Assembly (NCBI GenBank): GCA_907163375.1
Contig: CAJQUW010007532.1
Span: 165,001-229,000 of the forward strand
Direction: 5' to 3'
Length of the DNA: 64,000 bases
DNA from: Prostheceraeus crozeri
Taxonomy: Eukaryota; Platyhelminthes; Polycladida; Euryleptidae
The first letter of the stretch is position 1. Each line of letters begins with the position of its first letter. Shown here piece by piece: positions 53,236 through 64,000 of the stretch. Made by a program: the position numbers and the translations under genes. Under the pieces are notes generated by a model. That model made no database searches, had not been told where the DNA came from, and saw only the letters and a program-made list of their open reading frames with translations.

Positions 53236-53541
53236 GCAACCCATTTTTAATAACCCCTGGTGTGCAGCACATGGATCAGCTCCGATGACCGACATATTTC
53301 AAAACAAAGACAGACGTCTACAGCAACATTGATCCACAACAATACCGAAAAATAACAAATATGGGCTGGCAACTTTTTTTCATTTATTTCCCAATCGTCG
53401 ATGTATCCGATCAGAATCCATGAAAGAGCGAGCACGTTATCCCATGCTAATTGCCTCTTTTAATTTGAAGCGCGGTCCGTGCACGCCGACTTTTCGCATG
53501 CAATATAACAATTCATCGATCACAATAGAAGATGAACTCAC

Positions 53542-53767
53542 CAGCAACTTTAATTTGGAAGTTTGAATCCAGGAGTAAATTTTCTGCTTTCAGATCGCGA
53601 TGTACTACCCCAGCAGCATGACAATATACCATCCCACAGACGAGTTGCCAGAAGAGTTCTCTTGCATCCTTCTCGGTGAATGCGTGTGATAGAGACACGT
53701 GATCGAAAACTTCACCTCTCGAAGCATATTCCATCACCAGGAAGATCTTCATGTCCGTTTCTATCAC
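53542..53767 (-). CDS. Exon of a MARK/SIK-like serine/threonine protein kinase
   Basis: A 226-bp exon encodes 75 complete codons plus one base. It begins VIETDMKIFLVMEYASRGEV (hinge of the kinase fold), followed by FDHV, EKDARELFWQLVCGMVYCH and the catalytic loop VVHRDLKAENLLLD, ending QIKVA just before the DFG motif. This matches the AMPK-related branch of CAMK kinases (MARK: LVMEYASGGEVFDY, IVHRDLKAENLLLD). The acceptor is CGCCTTACAG just outside 53767, and the donor is G/GTGAGT at 53542; the split codon G plus AT would restore the D of DFG in the next exon. The catalytic aspartate, lysine and asparagine are intact, so the gene looks functional. Other exons were not recognised in the window: upstream exons would lie right of 53767, downstream ones left of 53542. 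Confidence 0.92.
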
Positions 53768-54439
53768 CTGTAAGGCGAGTGAACTCATAAACACATTCTA
53801 TCGTAAAATGGGAGCAGATACATTGAGGTCACGCTATCGTCATAGCAACAAAGGAGTATCTCCCATGAAAATACTCTTCCCAGCCATACAAACTCGAGCA
53901 ATGATTATGTAACATCTTCATTATAAGAGAGGAACAGTTTCTTTCAATGATATTTCTCTCTCGCCCAGATATCGATTGACGGTACTTCCCCGCCGTTAAA
54001 ACTTCCGACAAGCATTCGTATATTGAGAAGATAAATTCTGATACAGAAATTCTCAGGATTGATAATTGGAAAACAACATCACTGAGGAGATATGCGGAAT
54101 GATTGAAAGAATACTTTCCATATGATATTTGTTATGTAAAAGATTTATTTGCTATTAAATTACAGCTGGAAGATAAAGAGTTGCTGCTCATCCGGCAACA
54201 CCCATAAAAATATCTCATTTTTCAAGAAGCCAACAGGAGATATGTATCTGCAAAGCAGTCATTTTGAAGTAAAGAATTTCCGTGTTTTTCTTCACGCATA
54301 TTCTTTCCCTATTTTACTTCCGCACATTTTATTAGAGTACATTAGCAGTTAAAGGCTAATTAAAATGTTATACGCTAACTAATAGGTCAAAATGCATGTA
54401 CAATAAGTTAAGAAGATTTGACTCTATATGAAGAATATC
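53768..54439. other. Probable intron sequence of the kinase gene
   Basis: Sequence 5' of the exon on the gene strand, with no further exon that I can recognise. The acceptor is preceded by a short pyrimidine-containing tract. Confidence 0.4.
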
Positions 54440-54447
54440 CTCTAAGC

Positions 54448-54949
54448 CAGTGGTTCCCAACCTTTTCATGCTGCGTACCCCAAAGTAGAAAATCATAGGA
54501 TTTTTCATTATTCTGCGCACCCTCACCTATACATATAAAAATAGCAAGAACTCAAACATCCTAAAATTTAATTACGCGTAGAAATATGCGAAATTCGTAA
54601 TTTTATACCACAAAAATTTAACTAAGCCTAACTGATGACAACACAAGCGCAGTTAAAGCCACGCTCCAACATCAAACGAGCTTTTGGTTCGCTTTTAATC
54701 ATTACTATGGTGGAGAATCCGCATTTACATAAGTATGTGGTTGAGGTCGAGTTGGTGGTCGCTAATTAACAGCGGTTGCTTCAAGGCCAGATGATGACAA
54801 TCCAATGCGGAATGCTCAGCATCAAAGTTAACAGTTCAACTGACCCATGAAAAAGGGAAATTATCAAAGTAAAAAATGAATTATAATAAATCTCCCATAT
54901 TATTCGCACCCCTCAAAAGTCCTTCGTGTACCCCAGTTTGGGAACCCCT
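54448..54949. mobile_element. hAT MITE (502 bp)
   Basis: The left end CAGTGGTTCCCAACCTTTTC and right end GTTTGGGAACCCCTG are inverted; exact 8-bp duplications ctctaagc lie at 54440-54447 and 54950-54957. CAGTGGTTCCCAAC with GTACCCC next to it is a common end type of hAT MITEs in animals. No gene inside. Confidence 0.93.
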
Positions 54950-54957
54950 GCTCTAAG

Positions 54958-56929
54958 CAATACAATGCAATCAATGCATGTTATTGTGTTAACAGGGCTG
55001 CTACTGAAAATACGCTAAGAAATACAAATTAGTAAGTCACAAAGATGTAAAAGAAAATTATTAAGCTTGCTCAGCGAGAGAATTCCGTCCAACTGCGGCT
55101 GTCAGAATTGTCGCTTCAATTTATCCTAGTATTTAACGGTATTTACTATCTTAACGCTCGTATAACTGGTTCTCCTTACCAAAGTCATCATACTTTATCA
55201 TCTTGTCAAAATAATGAATGATGTCAGACATTACATATCTAATTGATCCCGAGTGAAATGCATTTGTGAAATGAAGATTTGTTGAAAAGACTAATGAGAA
55301 ATTTAATCTTTAAGAGGACTGATGAAACGATCCCTACAGGTTAAAGGAAAAATGTCAGATTCTTATTCAAGAAATAAATGAAATGAACTATAAACAGGAT
55401 TGGAGCTTAAATGTCAACAATGGACTATCCGAGGTCACCAGCAGAGACTAGGGTAGGGCGACCGTGTTCATCAGACGCTTAGGTCCAGGCCTTAGTGTGC
55501 GCAAGTCATAGTCTCATAGCGTAGGCAACAGTATTTCCTTTTCTTAAGAAAATTCTACATTATGTCTCTACCCACGAATGACGTCATAGTAAAGTGTGAT
55601 TACCATAACATTGAGGTAGATCTACTTCATAATGCAAATGGAGAGAACAATTACCATGTGAGAGATTCACACACTCGTCATTCAGAAAGTTCAGCAGCCT
55701 TGAATCCGATTGCCAAATACAGGTCCTTCTGTTAGCTCGCGATTCGACAAAAAAATAAAATTACAACACAATTCAGTTGTTTTTTGATTTTTCTGGTGAT
55801 TTACTATACTATTGTGCAGACGCGAAAAATCGGAATATTAATCGATATTGTAATTACTTTTACGTAATTAATATGCTTCTTCCCGCGAATGATCTGCGGT
55901 AAGTTAAAAAACCATCCTTCGTCTGCAGCAAGTGTCTGTATTCAACCAAGGCGATGTTAGTTATGAATCACTTTCACACATAGAAGTAGATGATAGTACT
56001 CTAGAATGGAAGTTTGATATCTTGCTTATGTACAATGATGGCACATGGAAAAATCTATGGTTTCTAGATCAGCCTCGATCATTGTATCATAGTCAAACTA
56101 TTTGTCAAGTTACATGTAGCTGTGGAAGTGGGTGACAGCAAATTACAAGATTTTCTTGAAGAGAGTTTTAAGTGAGATGGTAGTATTGTTTCATTATGAA
56201 ATGGCCCACTATTCTATTGGCTAATACGCTGTCTCTATATGTAGCAGTCATTGACAACCATTATCCATTTTTTCAATACTGGAATACGATTTTAAATTTG
56301 TTTCACAGAGCCATGATTGTGAGTGGTCAGTGGAGTGGTTCTGAGAACATCTCAAAATTCAAAATTAAAAATTCTTGGATCTTTCTCCTTGAAGCGGTAA
56401 GAAACCTAGCGCTTTTCTGGAATTTCTGGAAAACACACTGAAAAACTTTTACCTACAATCATTTTCAATAAATGAAATGTCGCTGGAACTTTTCAATTAA
56501 TCATTGAATGACACATGTGATATAGTGTGATGATATTTTGGAAGCTGATATTTGAAAGCATGCAAAGATTTTGAAAATTGTTCGAATATAATGAGCAGGG
56601 AAGCCCCTTAAAGTAAAATGAATACTCTTAGACCTATTGGTCTCTGATTTCAGGCAGGAGTAATGCATATTCTGTAAATCAACATTACAAGCTACATATG
56701 TGTCTGATTAAACTTTTGATAGATTATGGGAACGATATTTCAAAATGATTGGCGCACAGAACGTTTTAAAGGATTTCTTTCTTTATCATTCTATGGCTGC
56801 ACTGTTCTGTAAATTCATTATTGCTTGTGTGCACATGATCTTTGGACAAGGGGCAACAATCCAGATCACAAATTGGCTTGATAAATATAAATACCAACAA
56901 GAAAACAAGGAAACCAGCTCATACAATTT
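54958..56929. other. Unassigned 2-kb stretch
   Basis: No supported gene. Plus-strand frames at 55932-56135 and 56196-56441 look like AT-rich chance translations, but the first (VFNQGDVSYESLSHIEVDD) has fairly normal composition and could be an unrecognised exon. Confidence 0.35.
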
Positions 56930-57030
56930 GCATTTTGCCCCAACTAAGTTCCCCCGGCGTGTGCCATAATTTCCATGCAATTTCCATTCTAGGACTTTCT
57001 ATGGTATTGTTAATTTCTATGCTTTCACAC
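56930..57030. mobile_element. CCATAGAAA-type MITE fragment, copy 3
   Basis: CCCCAACTAAGTTCCCCCGG and TTCCATTCTAG, then TTAATTTCTATG, match copies 1 and 2 in reverse orientation. Another small piece (CATAGAAATTAATAATACC) lies at about 57158. Confidence 0.6.
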
Positions 57031-57581
57031 GATACAGGCTCTTACAGCGCGCTCAGTCGACAACGCTGTACATAGCTTTCTCCATACTAATGCGTGCATC
57101 GACAACGCGGAATAGTCCAATAACATGAATCATGCATGAATCATGACTGAGCGCATAGAAATTAATAATACCATAGAAAGTACTATTATCCACTTCTATG
57201 ACTGAGCGTGAGGAAACAGATATGGAACATAGATATTTAGATTGTCTGTTCGAGAATAAACACAGATATAGTTAGCAGCATCTTAACGACGACCTGTGCT
57301 GTCGAATCTTGTTGGTCAAGATCTTGAAAAAACTACAAGTACGTTGTTCAACAATCATGCAATAAGTCTATAAGAATGTGTTTATCGAAATAACTAAGGT
57401 TGATTCCAAAAGGAGGTGACGGTGACATGGGGCCACTGACTTATTTTAGAGATTGTCCACTTATTTCATCCCCAATTGACGCGACTTTTGCTAGAGATAT
57501 GGGCCTAAGTTCAAGGTAAAGAAGTACCTCAGGGGATTCACAAAGTGATACATTTGTTTCAGAATTATCAGATGAACGATA
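57031..57581. other. Unassigned spacer
   Basis: No gene; part of it at 57150-57200 repeats the MITE end mentioned above. Confidence 0.4.
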
Positions 57582-57773
57582 GTGGTCTCCGTGGCACAGT
57601 GGTCAAGTGCTTGGCGTAGCGATCTTTCGGTCCAGAGGTCGAGTCCTGAAAGTGTCATCGGAAGTCGGCAGGAAGGGCATCCGGACTAAAAGATTACAAC
57701 GCTCCAGAATAAAGTCTGACTAAACCAGCACCGTCCAAGCCCCCAGCATGGGGAGAGTAGTGAAGTTAAACGG
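57582..57773 (+). mobile_element. tRNA-derived SINE, copy 3
   Basis: It starts GTGGTCTCCGTGGCACAGTG and contains GGTCGAGTCCTG (B box), GGCAGGAAGGGCATCCGGAC, then AATAAAGTCTGAC and a GGGGAGAGTAGTGAAG tail. It faces copy 4, which is inverted 181 bp away. Confidence 0.9.
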
Positions 57774-57954
57774 ACATATACAAATGATGTTCTTTTATAA
57801 CCTACACAAACAGAATTTTCCTCATAGATTTGCTTTAATATCTCTGCTCGTATCTTCACTTTAGCTATTACGTAATAAACTATGCTGCATAAATCTGTAC
57901 ACTACAGGCATATGCTCGTTGATTTTCGCTTTTCATTGGCGAAGTTATGATGAT

Positions 57955-58144
57955 AGTTAAACGTCACTACTCCTCGATACTGGAAGCTTGGACGGTGATG
58001 ACATAGTCAGACTTTATTCTGGAGCGTTGTGATCTTTAATTCCGGATGCCCTTCCTGACGACTTCCAATGACATTTTCGGGGCTCGACCGCTGGACCAGA
58101 AAATCGGTAGTCCAAGCACTTAACCACTGTGCCACGGAGACCAC
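57955..58144 (-). mobile_element. tRNA-derived SINE, copy 4
   Basis: This is a full-length copy in the opposite direction to copy 3; from the 5' end it reads GTGGTCTCCGTGGCACAGTG, the B box GGTCGAGCCCC, and ends GTGACGTTTAAC. Both copies have the same non-tRNA body and length of about 190 bp. Confidence 0.9.
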
Positions 58145-61100
58145 CAAGTCATGAAGAAATTATTCGAATTGACACTCATTTCACATAGATCACAATATCG
58201 GAAAAATTGGCCGTACAATACGAAGTACCTCATTTCTTCGAATAGACCTGCACTCGAATACTCGCATCTAGTACATGCAGTTAGTGGTTTCAAAATCGCA
58301 ACTCCTCCCTCTGTCATTCAGGTTCACATTACTTGTTTGTAGAACATCAGACAGAGCTTCAGTCATCTGCATGTAACTGCCCATTATCTCACACTCAACT
58401 CACAAGCTACGTCAGCTACTCATTCAGTACTGAAGTCATTACGATTTAGGCCTATACAGTTCTCTCCAACCGGTTTCAATTGTGGGTGAGAGACCTGCAC
58501 CAATCTTCATCAGGAAGTTAAAAGAAGCAAAATTATAGTTGCAAGCTAGCTGATATTTTCAAAATGTGTAGATATTGTAGCATGGTCTTATTGCAGCTAA
58601 GGTTGCTATTGCTATAACGGAGGCAGTTGCGATTGTTAGAAAAACAAACCAGGAAAGTAGCGTCATAATGCGCGCGGAGAGCTTTCCTTGCTCTTGACAC
58701 GATCATGGAGGGTGAGCTTCGCTGGTCTTGGTGATCTTCATGCCGCGTTAGCAGTTCGAGGACTGGGTTCGATTCCCAATTGGCAAGATTCTCACGGACA
58801 GATTCAATCGGCAAACATTCTACCACAAGGTCACAGCGCCGGAGAAAATATTTTGAGGGATGCTAATACGACATAAAATTTGTGATATGTGCATTTGTGT
58901 ACAATAGTACTTTTTAAAGACATCAATGATGTGATCATCGCATATTGATGCTAATGAGAGCTTTAGACTGAAAACATTGAATCAAATCCTTCAAAGATCG
59001 CCAACTTTTTATTAAAGCTCAACCACACTTAGCAAATTAATGAGATGACCAATTAACTGAGTTTAGGCTAAAAAAAATGCTGCATTCACTATCATGGCAG
59101 ACCCCCTCGCTATTCGAAGAGACAAAGTACTTTCAAATTAGACCTTGCATTTAGCCAAATGTCACCAAAATTTGACACAAGGTTCCAAGCACGTTAAAAA
59201 TAAAAGTCACGAAATTCGGGTTTTCTCGCTTTTATACTTTCTGAGGAAGAGAGAAAATCGAGGGGCAAGCGAACCAAACCAATTAGGAAAAGGGAAAATA
59301 TCAAGATACAAATAGGAACTATCAAAAAAAAATTTGGGTAATTACTGAATGGCGTCAAAGTAGCAAAATTTAATTGTCAGACAATTGTCAAGCCGTTGTC
59401 AAGGATTGTTTACGAGTACTTAACAGGCATTGCACAATAATGAGTGACGCTTTCTTTCTTGTATTACAGTAGATTCCTCATCGCTTTCCCCAATAATTCT
59501 AACGATTATGAACAAGAACTTATATAATGAAATTACAATGCATGTCATAACATGTGTCATAATCAAGTAAACATCTTTTAGATTGTTGGATGTGTAATTC
59601 TCTTTTCATCACATGACGAAATTTCTTCAAATTAAGGAAGATTGTGGAAAGTGCTGCAGTGGTTATGTTTTTACCATAATTAAGGGAGCAATAAAACCTC
59701 AATGGTATAGTTTGAAAAGTGCACCACGTTTGGTTATTGACGCGAAACACCACAGTTTCAATAGATGGGTTCATATGAAAACTATATAAGCTGATAACTA
59801 GAACTAACTATAACATTATTACATAATATATGAATTAAACTCCAAAATTATCATTTATAATTTGAGGATAATATATTACTACAAAGTAATGTAAGTAACA
59901 GCCTCATCTAGTGCTCAATATAGCTATTTCAATGAACAAGCTAAGTGATAACTCACATTGATCAAGTTTTCTTAACTTGATGGCTATTTAAGGCTCTTTG
60001 AAAATCTTAACTTTACTAACTTGCGTAGTAAAGCACAAACTAAACAAATATTTGAAATTGCACGAATTGTAAACTGGAAGTTCCCACTTCCTCATAGTTC
60101 TTACAGAGAAATCACGGTGAATTTATCACTGATGCACTAGCAACAAAATACCATCCTCAATCCTGCAGTAAAATGTATCAAAGTGCGTAAAAGTATCATC
60201 AAAATTCCGTCTCTAAATAAAACATTATATAAAACCTGATCAGCATCACTAACTTCACAGTGCATAGCCGATCGGGTCATCTATAGGGTCTAGAAAACCA
60301 GTTATTTTCAACTGTTTTAAAGCAAAATACACGTTTTTCTTGTTTTCATTGCTTTTGAAGTTTTTTCCCAATACTTTGCATCGTATATTTTCATTTAACA
60401 CCATTAAATGATGTGTGAAAAACAGCACATGGTTGAATTTGATGTGTGAGATGACTAAATGAGGCACTTACAACGTCAACAACGTGTTATTTGCAAGTTT
60501 ACCAAATCATATACACGTATTACATACTGCTTACAATGGTCGGTCGCACGGAATTCTGTGGCCGACACTAACTTGATTCTATGGGAGCAATCTTCATGAC
60601 CTTCACATTCGTCTGCCCAGCAAGCTATGGACAAGCAGTAGAATTTCACTAACTTGCTAATTGCAAGTTTCAAACTAACCCGGGCATGGCTGCAACTTTA
60701 AATAGGGAGTTGTGTAGATGTTGAGAGATGTTACTGTGAATTGTGAACCGAAAATAACCACTAAAATTAACAACTAAAATTAATTTCACTTTTTTACAGT
60801 CTGAACTGTAAATATCCGTGAAAGCAGACTCTGTTAGTCTGATATTAACGGATTCTAGCTGTTACGCCATCAATCATCAAAGTGTGACGTCATCATTTTC
60901 AACAGATGTTGACGGATATTTTCTGTGAAGCTTATTTGTTAAGTTTAACGGCTATTTGGTTTTAACAGTGCATAGTTTACAGTGAAGGCCTGCTGATGAT
61001 TCTTGATATTGAATGAAATAGCACCTACTCAGGTCTGCTACCACTTTTCAACCGAGGATGCAACTCAATGTTTGATTATTCTATTTACATTGCGTTTGCA

Positions 61101-64000
61101 AAAAGCATTTATTACTTGCTGCAAGCGCACTAAATTAGGCGATTTTCCAGTAATGTGTTTAAAAAGATATCTAATGAAAGACCGTAGAAATTTCACCAAC
61201 TTGCCAAGTGCAAATCTCAAGCAGAGAGATTTCTGATTCAATTGTCTTCATCTGATCTCGCTTTGAATAAAACACTTTCAATAAGTCTGCATCAAACTCG
61301 TCAATTACACATGTAGTTCATAATCATCGCCTATCCATCAGTATATTCAAAACACTGTTTAAAAACATGCTTAAAACCATGGTTATAAAAATGCTTGTAA
61401 CCACGTTTTAAAAACATGTCAAAAATCAAGGCTTTACAAACAAGTTCATATGCATAACAAAGCATAAAGCTCTTGCTCAAAAGCGTGGTTTTAGCACCGA
61501 CTTTGCAAACAATACTTTGAAGCAATGTACCAAGTGTGATTTAAAGCTTAAATAGGGTTTTAGAGGCAGTTTTTAAACATTGCTTTCAATAAGATATTGC
61601 ACAATTCGTTTTTGTCGCTCTGACAATATAGCTATTCAATTGATTAGAAACCTTAGACTATTTAACACGGTACGACATGTGGTAAACGTGCCTATGTGTA
61701 CTGCGCATTATATAATAATTATTGAATAGTGACCATCAATTCCATCTCAATGTTTAATTTACATTGCGTGTTGAAAGTCGTTTCACATCCATTATTTATT
61801 TAATGCCGAAAAAAATTAACTCAATTTCCTATTCATGGCGCGCATAAATAGAATTTGGACATATGCCACAACTTCGAGCCATATTGATTTCAAATTACAT
61901 TAATTCATGTGCATTAAATTTGAACGAAAAGTGCCTCAAATTTGAAATTGAAAATGTCATCAGAGGAAATGTCCGGATAATTGTTTTAACAGTGCACATT
62001 GTTCAGAATGATAGGTTCGTATATTCTATGGCATGTACTTATAAATGTAGCAGATTTTATCGATAAGGCCTCGGCCACACCTCAAGCTTTTCCAAGCAAC
62101 TATAAAGTCAACATTACAGCAGCTGTAGACTGCCACAGCTGCAGCTAGCAAAGGAAAGCAGAGCGATTAGTATCTTAATGACATACTCTTGCTCGGGATG
62201 TTCGTGTTTCATTTACTTTCTGCGTGACTAAGGCCTAAGTCCATAGCTGTGGACTTAGAAATCAACATCAAATATAATTAAAAGATTAGAACGCACATTG
62301 AAAACAATATTATTCCGCGGTCAAACGCTGGTGTGGTACACAGTGCCTGAAGAATGGCGACCTCCAGTCGGTGACAATGTTTTTGATACAGTCCCTTTAT
62401 CTTGTCGAAGTTCCGAAGTACCGACACCTTCTCAGCGTGCATGAACCTTGTGGATACTCCAGATATTTCTATCTTTTTGAAACATCTTGAAATAATGAAT
62501 ACAAAATTCTCTATCAAGAGATAACTCATTTTTTATACAATAATTAAATAATTGTGATCACACACAATGTCGAAAATCAATCGCAGAAATCTACCCGAAA
62601 ACTTTTATGTTTACCGAAGCAATGACATCATAAGTGGAAAGAGAATTTGTTATGAAACATTTCTCTCTTAAGCCAGTGTTGGGAAGTTCCAGTCAGTCCA
62701 ATATCAATCTGCATTTATCAATAGACCTATTGAATTTTTATTTAAGTAACTTTCGACTAAAAATTGTCTGGTTTGTCTTCAACAATTCTTCGTTCTCTGC
62801 TAAATTAGTTGGACAATAATACAATGATTCATAATCGGATCTGGCTGTGGAGTGAAGTGAAACTACCTGTTGCAAATACTACTCCAAATCCTCAACAGGC
62901 ATTGCTCCTCGTAACAGTCTACGAGCCGCGAAATCGCTGAATTGATTTTTGGTAAACAAACGCTGTCGAGTAACGATTCACTTTTCATTCTGCCGACTGA
63001 TAACTGCTTTTCATAACCTAATTTGACAGCTAAATATTTGTATTCAAACCGAGATCGATTATAGGAGAATTTACGAGAAATCCCGCTATGTGAACTTATT
63101 CGGAGTGAGACGTATCTCCAGAAACTTTTTTAAAAAGGTACATGTAGTTTCGCATGTAACGAATCCATAGTGCGTTTTCATGCAGTCTTCACTTAATTTC
63201 AAAAAATAACTAAAAATCTGATTTACTAGTAGAATATCTAAAAAAGTGGTTTTTTTAAGCGATTAATAATAATTATCATTCAAATTTGGAATTTAAATAA
63301 ACGTGACTTTTGTACTAAGTTAGGAAGGCTTTCTTCACCATTGCTGAATACATAATGAAGTCCAGGGTTTTTTGAAGGTATATGTAAATGTCTGAGTAAA
63401 ATCAGATGACAGAAGTGGGAGTTGGCATCTAGACTGGTATTCTCTATTAAGGAGAAATGATTGAAGTATAGTTAGAGTGCACACAGATATTCGATGGTCA
63501 TCCTTAATAACAGAGACCAGAATTGCAATCTTGATGCATTTCAGCTTTAGACATAGTGTCACATTTTGGTGGTATAGCATCGAAATATGCTGCATGCATG
63601 TTTTTTGGGACGGAAATCTGATATTAGTTGACATTAATCAAGAAAATACTTTACTTCTGTTACATTGATTAAGAAAAAGAAAACATAAATCATTAAGAGA
63701 CCGTGGTTTCACAGAATCCTTCTGTTCATTTTCATAGGCTTTCTAGCAGTTCATAAGTTCTCAGGTCTTCCTTGTTACATTTCTTCAACATCTTGAAACT
63801 CGCCATAGCAATGGATCAGTTGCTGTTGGATTGCAAGCGATGCTCACTTCTGTCAGAGTACGATGTTCTTCAACTGTTTGAAACAGATGTCGCAACATGA
63901 ATCCTGCAGCTCATGTCTAGCACGAGCCACTGTTATATTGATAGATCACGTTGCCTTTGTCCACAAGGAAAGGCTTCTGTACCAAGTTTGTAACCATCGA
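58145..64000. other. Unassigned 5.9-kb stretch
   Basis: I see no supported gene, RNA gene or transposon with ends. A tRNA-like B box (GGGTTCGATTCCCAA, near 58766) lacks a convincing A box. The palindrome TGACGTCA occurs once near 60888. The frames of 60-100 residues here (for example 61003-61236, 62278-62529, 63335-63634) lack motifs. It may be intergenic or intronic. Confidence 0.45.

Noticed and set aside
58720-58795. A possible tRNA gene with box GGGTTCGATTCCCAA
   Set aside because: No acceptor stem pairing and no convincing A box or anticodon arm; at most an old tRNA-derived repeat.
60880-60900. TGACGTCA as a CRE-type promoter element
   Set aside because: A single palindrome without a nearby gene start or other promoter signal.

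Overview
The window is eukaryotic, almost certainly from an invertebrate animal. It is AT-rich, has no operon-like gene packing, and contains a spliced protein-kinase exon, tRNA-headed SINEs, LINEs, Penelope-like elements (PLEs) and many families of cut-and-paste DNA transposon. No rRNA, tRNA gene, CRISPR array or prokaryotic gene was seen. The only feature I can assign to an ordinary host gene is one exon of a MARK/SIK-like serine/threonine kinase at 53542-53767 on the minus strand. Most of the rest is nested mobile DNA or sequence in which I recognise nothing. I cannot name the species; the mix of elements would suit a marine invertebrate, which is only an inference.

Left third (1-20.4 kb). 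A hAT-like element opens the window. A CR1/Jockey-type LINE (LINE A, about 1590-5590) is split by a 41-bp minisatellite and a 0.8-kb block. The same minisatellite plus block recurs at 16.4-19.4 kb. Between them lie a Tc1-like relic, a hAT-like element with a mariner trace, a GC-rich alternating minisatellite, a foldback element, a P-element transposase relic, and a second LINE (LINE C). LINE C carries a short PLE insertion with a GIY-YIG endonuclease and a hammerhead-like core. A C-terminal LINE fragment follows at 19.7-20.3 kb.

Centre (20.5-31.9 kb). This is the richest part. LINE B runs on the minus strand from about 30.2 kb down to about 23.75 kb, and perhaps to a microsatellite tail at 20.55 kb. 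It is interrupted by a full-size PLE (24192-27107, 14-bp target duplication) and abutted or interrupted by a 3.2-kb element (20575-23750). That element encodes a 575-aa tyrosine-recombinase-like protein with two N-terminal zinc fingers, and its ends carry about 14 copies of a GTACCAAGCGCCCTT motif. It is my best candidate for an undescribed system. ORF1 and ORF2 of LINE B are in the same frame, separated by one TGA followed by CTA. A third PLE with a 226-bp tandem duplication follows.

Right half (32-64 kb). An inverted pair of repeat blocks surrounds a DD34E Tc1 element whose transposase has lost its first catalytic region while keeping an open frame. A MULE with 9-bp target duplications and a nearly complete transposase follows, then a fourth PLE trace. 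Next come nested MITEs with exact 7-8-bp target duplications, two more copies of the foldback family, three substantial tRNA-derived SINE copies in addition to a partial one, an unrecognised coiled-coil coding relic, three RTE-like LINE tails (one split by a hAT derivative that still encodes the hAT C-terminal domain), the kinase exon and another hAT MITE. From 58.1 kb to the end I see no supported gene.

All calls come from reading the sequence and translations by eye. No database search or alignment program was run, so clade names below the superfamily level are provisional.
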